A stretch of DNA of 10,755 bases from Methylococcaceae bacterium (GTDB taxonomy: Bacteria; Pseudomonadota; Gammaproteobacteria; Methylococcales; Methylococcaceae): NCBI GenBank assembly GCA_028678445.1, contig JAJRDJ010000394.1, positions 1-10,755 of the forward strand, given 5' to 3'. How positions within the stretch are numbered: position 1 is the first letter of the stretch; every line of letters begins with the position of its first letter. Position numbers and translations under genes: made by a program. Under the pieces are notes generated by a model that was given only the letters and a program-made list of their open reading frames with translations, searched no databases and was not told where the DNA came from. Shown here in pieces: positions 5,132-10,755 of the stretch.

Positions 5132-6970
5132 TCAGTTTTCCTGCTCATGGAAGCTGTCATAGATGCGTTGCGCCAATTGCTGACTGATACCGTCTATGCG
5201 TGATAACGCATCGAGACCTGCCCGACTGATCTCCCGCAACCCCCCGAACTGTCTAAGCAATTGCTGACGACGCTTAGGCCCGAGCCCGGGAATGCCGTCC
5301 AGGGCTGATGCTTGCCTGGCTTTGGCGCGCCTTTGTCGATGGCCGGTAATAGCGAAACGGTGGGCTTCATCACGGATTTGCTGGATCAGCAACAGCGACA
5401 GGGAGTGAGAGGGTAGCATGAAAGGCAGTTTTGATTCCGCCGGAATCAAAACCTCCATGCCGGGTTTGCGACCTGGCCCTTTGGCGACCCCCAGGGTGCG
5501 GATGCCGGCCACCCCGATTGCAGAAAGCGCACCGCTTACCGCAGCGACCTGACCCTTGCCGCCATCAATGAACAGGATGTCCGGCGGTTCGATCTCGCCG
5601 TCCTTGATTCGCCGATACCGCCGAGTCACGGCCTGAGCCAAGGCCGCATAATCATCACCGGGTTGGATACCCTCAATATTGAAGCGGCGGTAGGCCGATT
5701 TGACTGGCCCCTGACGATCGAACACCACGCAGGAGGCGACGGTGAGCTCCCCCTGAGTATGACTGATATCGAAGCATTCCAGCCGTTTGAGTGGTTCCTG
5801 ACAGTTCAGGGCCTCACCCAAGGCCAGAAAACGCGCCTGCATGTCCTGTCGGTTTGCCAATTTGGCCGCCAGTGCATGCTCGGCATTAGTGACCGCCAAT
5901 TGCATTCGCCGGGCGCGTTCGCTCCTGAGTTTTGCTGAAAGGCGCACGGCATATCCCGCCTGACTGCTCAGTACCTCCTCCAGCAGCGCGCTTTCTTTCA
6001 CTTCATGGCTGACCAGTATCTCCCGGGGAATTGGTTTGCCCAGATAATACTGGGCAATGAAGGCTTGCAGAATACGGTTCCGTTCATGAGTGTCCGCTAT
6101 GGCGGGAAAATAACTCCGATCGCCGATTTGCTGGCCGCCTCGGATAAAAACCATGTGCAGGCAGGCGGCATTGCCTTGCAGCGCACAGGCGATGATATCC
6201 ACGTCGCCCTGCTCGCCATGGACGGCCTGCCTTTCAAGCACCGTGCGCAGAGTAGCGATCTGGTCGCGGTAGCGGGCGGCTTTTTCAAATCTCAGCTCGG
6301 ACGCCGCCTTTTCCATCCGGCAGGCCAGAACTTCAATCAACTGCCGGCCATCTCCCTCGAGAAACATCAGTGTGTCACGCACATCCTCCGCGTAGTCTTC
6401 GGCATCGATCAGCCCGACACAAGGCGCGGTACAGCGTTCGATCTGATACTCAAGGCAGGGGCGCGAGCGATTTTCGAAAAACGAATCGCGACATTGACGT
6501 ACGGGGAAAACCTTTTGCAACAGCTTGAGACTTTCACGCACGGCACTGGCGCTCGGGTAAGGACCAAACTGACGGCCAGCCGAGTGCTTGGCGCCCCGAT
6601 GAAAGGCAATGCGCGGGAATGACTGTTGAGTCGAGACATAAATCGACGGGTAGCTTTTGTCATCACGCAGCGTGATGTTATAGCGGGGCTTGTGTCGCTT
6701 GATGAGCTGACTTTCGAGCAGCAACGCCTCGCCTTCGGTATGGGTGACGCGCACATCGATGCTATGAATGCGCGCCATCATCGCCTGCTGCTTGGGGGAA
6801 GCATCCTTGTTGGAAAAATAACTGGATACCCGCTTCTTCAGGTTCTTTGCCTTGCCAACATAAATCACCTCGCCATGCTCATCAAGCATACGATAGACAC
6901 CCGGGCGCTGAGTCAGCGTTTCGAGAAAGGCGGAAATGTCAAATGGCATGGAGGGGTCACGCTCGGTCAT
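5132..6970 (-). CDS. uvrC: UvrABC excinuclease subunit C
   Basis: UvrC makes both incisions at damage recognised by UvrA2B in nucleotide excision repair. From the ATG at 6970 it is 612 residues (E. coli 610). The GIY-YIG nuclease domain (about 22-100, G24-VY and Y37-VG) makes the 3' cut. A Cys-bearing linker (CLEYQIERCTAPCVG) and a UVR domain follow. The RNase H-like domain making the 5' cut has D401 (ECFDISHTQGE) and D469 (FIDGGKGQ), aligned with E. coli D399 and D466. Tandem helix-hairpin-helix motifs close the protein (IPGLGPKRRQQLL and IDGISQQLAQRI). The frame is open to an ATG at 7009, but that codon overlaps a TATAAT box, so a transcript from there could not include it. ATG at 6949 (MPFDISAFL) is an equally plausible start. 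None has a good ribosome binding site. Confidence 0.95.
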   Translation of the reverse strand: MTERDPSMPFDISAFLETLTQRPGVYRMLDEHGEVIYVGKAKNLKKRVSSYFSNKDASPKQQAMMARIHSIDVRVTHTEGEALLLESQLIKRHKPRYNITLRDDKSYPSIYVSTQQSFPRIAFHRGAKHSAGRQFGPYPSASAVRESLKLLQKVFPVRQCRDSFFENRSRPCLEYQIERCTAPCVGLIDAEDYAEDVRDTLMFLEGDGRQLIEVLACRMEKAASELRFEKAARYRDQIATLRTVLERQAVHGEQGDVDIIACALQGNAACLHMVFIRGGQQIGDRSYFPAIADTHERNRILQAFIAQYYLGKPIPREILVSHEVKESALLEEVLSSQAGYAVRLSAKLRSERARRMQLAVTNAEHALAAKLANRQDMQARFLALGEALNCQEPLKRLECFDISHTQGELTVASCVVFDRQGPVKSAYRRFNIEGIQPGDDYAALAQAVTRRYRRIKDGEIEPPDILFIDGGKGQVAAVSGALSAIGVAGIRTLGVAKGPGRKPGMEVLIPAESKLPFMLPSHSLSLLLIQQIRDEAHRFAITGHRQRRAKARQASALDGIPGLGPKRRQQLLRQFGGLREISRAGLDALSRIDGISQQLAQRIYDSFHEQEN

Positions 6971-7007
6971 GGCAATGGTATGAAACAGGCCGGTCCAGCG
7001 ATAGATC

Positions 7008-7015
7008 ATTATAAT
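7008..7015. promoter_or_regulatory. Palindromic -10 element shared by divergent genes
   Basis: ATTATAAT at 7008-7015 is its own reverse complement and therefore gives a consensus TATAAT on both strands: minus 7008-7013 towards uvrC, plus 7010-7015 towards the AAA+ gene. Starts would fall near 7001 and 7022. Neither direction has a recognisable -35 at 16-18 bp. It is the best promoter candidate in the short gap between the divergent genes. Confidence 0.45.
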
Positions 7016-7065
7016 GCTACGTTATCGCGCCCTGACGCTGACCTCTATAGCAGACACGCCTCACC

Positions 7066-8544
7066 ATGAACGATACTCTGAACCCACGCCTGACCAAGGG
7101 CTTGCTTAACCACTACCCGCTGATCTACCTCCAAAGCCGTGAAGAACAGCGTCTGGAGCGCCAGCTCGAAAACCTGTCCCGGGCCCACTATGGCGACGAC
7201 CGGCCGGTAAAGGTCTGGAGTGCCGCGCTGGGCCTGGACGGCAATTCGGCGCAGGCCGACCCGCTGGAAGTCATCCAGACCATCCGCCACACGAACGAGG
7301 AATGTTTTTTTCTCTTGCGGGATTTGCCGGCGTTGTTTGCCGGCAACCCGGTCCTGGTGCGCGCGCTCCGAGACCTTTACCGGGATTTGGCCGATCAGAA
7401 TAGCTTTGTCTTCATGTCGCACCCTGCCCTACTGCTCCCTGATGAACTAAAGGGGCAGTTATGGCTGGTCGACCTCGGCATGCCGAACGAAACCGAGATT
7501 CTGGAGTTTCTCAAGGAGCTACTCGCCTCGACTGGCAAGAGCGCGAGTGTCGACGATGAGTGGTATCTCCAGTGCGCCACCGCGATGAAGGGTTTGATGC
7601 TGGATGAAATCCGCCATCTCGTGCATGGCTGGTCTAGCGAGAATCGTTTCGCTATCGAGAGTGTGCTCCCGGATATCTACGCCGACAAGACGGCAGCGTT
7701 GCAGAAGGAAGGCTGTCTGCAATTCATCTCCAAGAGTATCCAGGTTGGTCAGGTTGGCGGCCTGGAAAATCTCAAGGAATGGGTCATGAGCCGCAAGTCA
7801 TTGTTCAGCCGCAGCTCCTTTCAAAAGGGGATTCCCATGCCTGCGGGAATCCTGTTCATGGGCATCAGCGGCTGCGGCAAAAGCATGGCGGCCAAGGTTA
7901 TCGCCAGCGCGTGGAATCTGCCGCTGGTCCGGCTGGACATGAACCTGGTCATGTCCCGTGCGTTTGGTTCGCCTGAATATGCCTTCGATAGTGCCCTACG
8001 GACCGCCGAGAACATTTCCCCGCTCGTGTTATGGATTGATGAAATGGAAAACAGCTTTGGCTACGACAGCATGTCCGGCACCACGGGCGGCAGCAGCAGC
8101 ATTTTCTCCAGCTTCCTGACTTGGATGCAGGAAAAGCCGCCACAGGTATTCGTGGTCGCAACAGCTAATCGCATCGAGAAGCTCCCCGCCGAGGTGATCC
8201 GCAAGGGCCGTTTCGACCAGTTGTTTTTCCTTGACCTGCCTTCGGATGAAGAGCGCCGCGCCATCTTCAAGATTCATATCAAGGCCTATGGGGCCAATCC
8301 CGAAACCTTCAACATGAACCTGTTGTCGATCGTGACCAAAGACTGGAGTGGTGCAGAGATCGAACAAGCCGTAAAGTCCGCCCGCATCCATGCCTTTCAG
8401 GAAGGACGGGTTTTCGACGAAAAGGATATTACCTACACCTCTGCCCGCATGGTGCCGCTATCTCGCACCATGGAGGAGCAGATCAAGCATTTGCGGCAAT
8501 GGTCGCAGACGCGCGCAACGCCAGCTTCGAAGAAAGCCGCTTAG
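7066..8544 (+). CDS. Ycf46-like AAA+ ATPase
   Basis: This 492-residue protein has one C-terminal AAA+ module and a family-specific N-terminal half. Visible elements are Walker A GISGCGKS (266-273, Lys272), Walker B LVLWIDE (Asp325, Glu326), sensor 1 ATAN (Asn368), arginine-finger region RKGRFD (379-384) and sensor 2 WSGAEIE (427-433). A Gly/Ser-rich loop (TTGGSSS) lies between Walker B and sensor 1, in the region of pore loops in related enzymes. The N-terminal part (about 1-210) has a PLIYLQSREEQRLERQL opening and a LPDELKGQLWLVDLGMPNE segment. These resemble the Ycf46 family of algal plastids and cyanobacteria (Synechocystis Slr0374, implicated in inorganic carbon use). No protease or membrane domain is present, so it is not FtsH. 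The substrate is unknown. It is divergent from uvrC and 98 nt upstream of gltX, with a weak ribosome binding site. Confidence 0.85.
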   Translation: MNDTLNPRLTKGLLNHYPLIYLQSREEQRLERQLENLSRAHYGDDRPVKVWSAALGLDGNSAQADPLEVIQTIRHTNEECFFLLRDLPALFAGNPVLVRALRDLYRDLADQNSFVFMSHPALLLPDELKGQLWLVDLGMPNETEILEFLKELLASTGKSASVDDEWYLQCATAMKGLMLDEIRHLVHGWSSENRFAIESVLPDIYADKTAALQKEGCLQFISKSIQVGQVGGLENLKEWVMSRKSLFSRSSFQKGIPMPAGILFMGISGCGKSMAAKVIASAWNLPLVRLDMNLVMSRAFGSPEYAFDSALRTAENISPLVLWIDEMENSFGYDSMSGTTGGSSSIFSSFLTWMQEKPPQVFVVATANRIEKLPAEVIRKGRFDQLFFLDLPSDEERRAIFKIHIKAYGANPETFNMNLLSIVTKDWSGAEIEQAVKSARIHAFQEGRVFDEKDITYTSARMVPLSRTMEEQIKHLRQWSQTRATPASKKAA

Positions 8545-8642
8545 GGATCAGTCCGCCGATGATGGCCTGACCGCCGCTCTACTTGATCACCTATTTTCCG
8601 TCCTCCCCAGGGGGGCGCTGCTGAATTATCTAAATATCTGAA

Positions 8643-10043
8643 ATGATCATACGTACCCGCTTCGCTCCCAGTCCTACCGGATATCTTCATATTGGCGGTG
8701 CACGCACCGCACTGTTTTCCTGGCTCTATGCCCGCAAACACGGCGGCACCTTTGTGCTCCGGATAGAGGACACCGATCTCGAGCGCTCGACGGCGGAATC
8801 GGTCAACGCCATACTCGAGGGCATGACCTGGCTGGGGCTGGAGTACGACGAAGGACCGTTTTACCAGACGCACCGCTTCGATCGTTACAAGACCTTGATC
8901 CAGCAACTGGTCGACGAGGGCAAGGCCTACCATTGCTACTGCAGCAAGGAGGAACTGGACCTCATGCGCGAGGAACAAATGGCACGCAAGGAGAAGCCCC
9001 GCTATGACGGCCGCTGCCGCCACCGAGCCGAACCGCGAGCCGGCGTCACACCCGTGGTGCGCTTCCGTAATCCGGATGAGGGCGAAGTCGTCATCAACGA
9101 TCTGGTTAAGGGCAGGATCGTTGTGCAAAACCGCGAATTGGACGACCTCATTATCGCGCGCTCCGACGGATCGCCTACTTACAACTTTACTGTGGTCGTG
9201 GACGATCTCGATATGTGCATCACCCATGTCGTGCGCGGCGATGACCATGTCAACAATACCCCCAGGCAGATCAACATCCTCAAGGCGTTGGGTGCGGAAC
9301 TGCCCCACTATGCTCATGTACCGATGATTCTCGGGGAGGATGGCGCACGTCTATCCAAACGACACGGCGCGGTGAGTGTGATTCAGTACCGTGACGAGGG
9401 CTATCTGCCTGAAGCAGTGCTGAATTATCTAGTACGCCTCGGTTGGTCGCATGGTGACCAGGAAATTTTCTCCATCGACGAGATGATCGAGGATTTTGAT
9501 ATCCCGGACATTAATCACTCCGCCTCCACCTTCAACCCGGAGAAGCTGCTCTGGCTCAACCACCATTACCTCATGCATGGTGATCCGGTCCATGTGGCGC
9601 ATCATTTGCGCTGGCATCTGGGACGCCTGGGTATCGATCCGACCGAGGGACCCGACCCGGTGGAAGTCGTCAAGGCACAACGCGAGCGCAACAAGACGCT
9701 GGTCGAAATGGCCGAAGCCAGCGTGTTCTTTTACCGCGATTTTCACCAGTACGACGAGAAAGCCGCCAATAAGCATCTGACCCCGGCTGCTGCGCCCGGG
9801 CTTCGTATGCTCCGCGAAACGCTAAGCGCCCTGCGCCCGTGGGTTCGGGAAAGCATCCACGATCTGATCGCGGTCACAGCCGATGCCCTGGGAGTGAAAA
9901 TGGGTAGCGTTGCGCAGCCGCTTCGGGTGGCCGTTTCAGGGACCTCCGTTTCACCGCCCATTGATCTGACTCTGGAGATTCTCGGTCAAACCAGAACAGT
10001 CGAGCGTATTGACCATGCGCTCGCCCGGATAAAAAAAGACTAG
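8643..10043 (+). CDS. gltX: Glutamate-tRNA ligase
   Basis: The 466-residue class I synthetase charges tRNA-Glu using ATP. The ATP-binding HIGH-type motif is PSPTGYLHIGG (9-19), and the second signature is L237-S-K-R240. A zinc site of the E. coli type is complete: C98, C100, C125 and H127 in the CYCSKEEL...YDGRCRH insertion. The C-terminal anticodon-binding helical domain ends normally (E. coli protein 471 residues). The N-terminus MIIRTRFAPSPTG is at the usual distance from the first motif, supporting ATG 8643, although no Shine-Dalgarno is visible. The 98-nt gap upstream shows no clear promoter or terminator, so readthrough from the AAA+ gene is possible. It is followed 43 nt later by tRNA-Ala and by tRNA-Glu, its own substrate, under a promoter whose -35 overlaps the gltX stop codon. 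Confidence 0.98.
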   Translation: MIIRTRFAPSPTGYLHIGGARTALFSWLYARKHGGTFVLRIEDTDLERSTAESVNAILEGMTWLGLEYDEGPFYQTHRFDRYKTLIQQLVDEGKAYHCYCSKEELDLMREEQMARKEKPRYDGRCRHRAEPRAGVTPVVRFRNPDEGEVVINDLVKGRIVVQNRELDDLIIARSDGSPTYNFTVVVDDLDMCITHVVRGDDHVNNTPRQINILKALGAELPHYAHVPMILGEDGARLSKRHGAVSVIQYRDEGYLPEAVLNYLVRLGWSHGDQEIFSIDEMIEDFDIPDINHSASTFNPEKLLWLNHHYLMHGDPVHVAHHLRWHLGRLGIDPTEGPDPVEVVKAQRERNKTLVEMAEASVFFYRDFHQYDEKAANKHLTPAAAPGLRMLRETLSALRPWVRESIHDLIAVTADALGVKMGSVAQPLRVAVSGTSVSPPIDLTLEILGQTRTVERIDHALARIKKD

Positions 10044-10069
10044 ACACACAGATAGGGAATCTTTAATAT
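10041..10069 (+). promoter_or_regulatory. tRNA-Ala/tRNA-Glu promoter across the gltX stop codon
   Basis: The -35 TAGACA (10041-10046, 5 of 6) begins with the gltX stop TAG itself. After 17 bp comes -10 TAATAT (10064-10069), in an overlapping TTTAATAT box. The following bases TCGCGGC (10070-10076) form a GC-rich discriminator, typical of stable RNA promoters under stringent (ppGpp) control. The start would be about 10 nt before tRNA-Ala. Confidence 0.65.
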
Positions 10070-10086
10070 TCGCGGCTCAGTGTTGC

Positions 10087-10162
<76 letters not shown>

Positions 10163-10183
10163 AATGCAACACAATTTTGTTCA

Positions 10184-10259
10184 GTCCCCATCGTCTAGAG
10201 GCCTAGGACATCGCCCTTTCACGGCGACGACAGGGGTTCGAATCCCCTTGGGGACGCCA
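10184..10259 (+). tRNA. tRNA-Glu (UUC)
   Basis: A complete 76-nt tRNA. The acceptor GTCCCCA pairs with TGGGGAC, and the anticodon stem TCGCC/GGCGA encloses TTC (10218-10220). The T arm is AGGGG-TTCGAAT-CCCCT, G73 is present and CCA is encoded. It lies in the same cluster as the enzyme that charges it (GltX). No convincing intrinsic terminator follows directly. A bulged hairpin at 10264-10296 lacks a U tract. Confidence 0.98.
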
Positions 10260-10263
10260 ATTC

Positions 10264-10477
10264 AATCAATGTCTTAGGATTTTCCGACATTAGATTGTGT
10301 GGGAATCGGGGTAAAATATCCGTCGTATTTTTTCCCGCAACTTGCCGCCTTCGTGCGATCCTTTTGTAGTTCGGCGGATATTAGAAATCCTGGCACTGTG
10401 GACGGGTTTCTAAGGGGGGTGCGTTCTCCACGACACCCTTCAAAGACCCCTCGATAATTCGAAAACTGCTTCGGCAG
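10264..10477. other. Hairpin-rich gene-free stretch after tRNA-Glu
   Basis: Positions 10260-10648 contain no convincing gene. Within them are several inverted repeats: AATC-AATGTC/GACATT-A-GATT (10264-10296); an 11-bp stem AATATCCGTCG/CGGCGGATATT with one wobble (10315-10325 with 10372-10382); a 10-bp stem TTAGAAATCC/GGGTTTCTAA with one wobble (10381-10413); a bulged GGGTGCGT/ACGACACCC stem (10417-10438); and CTGC-TTCG-GCAG, a stable UUCG tetraloop hairpin (10466-10477). An alternative GGGG-T-AAAATA/TATTTT-T-TCCC stem (10308-10336) competes with the second. This may be an extended tRNA trailer or an unannotated structured RNA. Nothing identifies a known RNA family. Confidence 0.35.
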
Positions 10478-10648
10478 CGTTCTCCTCTGTTCTACTCCCA
10501 TGCAAATGGTTTCGCCTGCCCTGTGTCATTGGCCGACGTCGAGCGCGGCTTTCGCAGTTCTCTTCCGTTTTTGTGGGGTTATGCTGATTACCACTCCAAA
10601 CGGTAGAGCGCCTGTATTTTGCCAAGTCTGTGGTGCTGGGTTACCTAA

Positions 10649-10755
10649 TTAATATTTATCTAGAATACGCAAGGCATCCATAACCATCAAGCCCTGATGC
10701 CAATCTATATGATGCATGCCACGCCAGCCGCCGGCTTCTTCTCCAGTTTTATGCC
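10649..10755 (-). CDS. C-terminus of an unidentified protein (partial)
   Basis: On the minus strand a frame is open from the right edge to TAA at 10649-10651, giving 35 codons. The residues include KTGEEAGGWRGMHHIDWHQG and end in ALRILDKY. The mixed, well-composed sequence, rich in Trp, His, Gly and Met with a terminal amphipathic helix, looks like real protein. I do not recognise the family. It is not a tyrosine integrase C-terminus, which matters because it lies next to a tRNA 3' end. It converges on the tRNA-Ala/tRNA-Glu unit. Confidence 0.5.
   Translation of the reverse strand, partial: HKTGEEAGGWRGMHHIDWHQGLMVMDALRILDKY

Noticed and set aside
6005..6622. 205-codon plus-strand frame opposite uvrC
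   Set aside because: Shadow of the UvrC reading frame, with no domain or start signal. The minus strand carries aligned UvrC residues throughout.
8545..8642. C/G-rich run CCTCCCCAGGGGGG upstream of gltX as a terminator
   Set aside because: The loop would be too small, no U tract follows, and no consensus promoter could be placed in this gap either.
8541..9317. Long open frame (258 codons) on the minus strand opposite gltX
   Set aside because: It is antisense to a perfectly conserved synthetase gene. Its composition follows the codon structure of gltX, and it has no ribosome binding site or recognisable domain.
8618..9432. 14-bp exact repeat TGCTGAATTATCTA before gltX (8619-8632) and inside gltX (9418-9431)
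   Set aside because: An exact 14-mer repeat in about 10 kb is not rare enough. The flanks do not match, and no element or duplication boundary is visible.
10184..10300. tRNA-Glu 3' end as an attachment site of an integrated element
   Set aside because: No second copy of the tRNA end and no integrase gene lie within the window; the adjacent protein tail lacks integrase motifs.
10274..10501. 75-codon minus-strand frame in the hairpin-rich gap
   Set aside because: Low-complexity, Arg/Lys-rich product without a ribosome binding site; the DNA is better explained by inverted repeats.
10500..10652. 50-codon plus-strand frame ending in a CxxC (FCQVCGAGLP) segment
   Set aside because: A single CxxC in a short frame with no ribosome binding site or family match is not enough. 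It overlaps the stop of the better supported minus-strand frame.

Overview
The window is an ordinary chromosomal housekeeping region of a Gram-negative gammaproteobacterium. Evidence for this is the Kdo transferase WaaA (lipopolysaccharide), the order rpsF-rpsR-rplI, the order uvrC-pgsA-tRNA-Gly-tRNA-Cys (as in E. coli uvrC-pgsA-glyW-cysT), and gltX followed by tRNA-Ala(GGC) and tRNA-Glu(UUC) (as I recall from pseudomonads). The genus cannot be fixed from this sequence. priB is absent between rpsF and rpsR, and waaA-ychF rather than dnaB follows rplI, so this is probably not an enteric bacterium.

Layout. Positions 1-3887 are a minus-strand run: ychF (cut by the left edge), waaA, rplI, a DUF2232-type membrane protein, rpsR and rpsF. 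A promoter and a structured leader lie upstream of rpsF. Positions 3888-4287 hold no convincing gene, but do hold that promoter plus two tandem intrinsic terminators of the neighbouring tRNA unit. Positions 4288-4513 carry tRNA-Cys and tRNA-Gly (minus), then pgsA and uvrC (minus) up to about 6970. At about 7010 transcription diverges. A Ycf46-type AAA+ ATPase, gltX, tRNA-Ala and tRNA-Glu run on the plus strand to 10259. Positions 10260-10648 have no gene but are dense in inverted repeats. The last 107 bases encode the C-terminus of an unidentified minus-strand protein cut by the right edge.

The genes serve translation (S6, S18, L9, YchF, GltX, four tRNAs), envelope synthesis (WaaA, PgsA) and nucleotide excision repair (UvrC). 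The Ycf46-like ATPase is the least understood complete gene. Both tRNA pairs have a promoter laid across the stop codon of the preceding protein gene, so tRNA synthesis can be uncoupled from pgsA and gltX.

I found no CRISPR array, insertion sequence, prophage, toxin-antitoxin pair or other novel multi-gene system. The items most worth a second look are regulatory or structural: the embedded tRNA promoters, the palindromic shared -10 element between uvrC and the ATPase gene, the candidate S6:S18 leader, and the hairpin-rich gap after tRNA-Glu.
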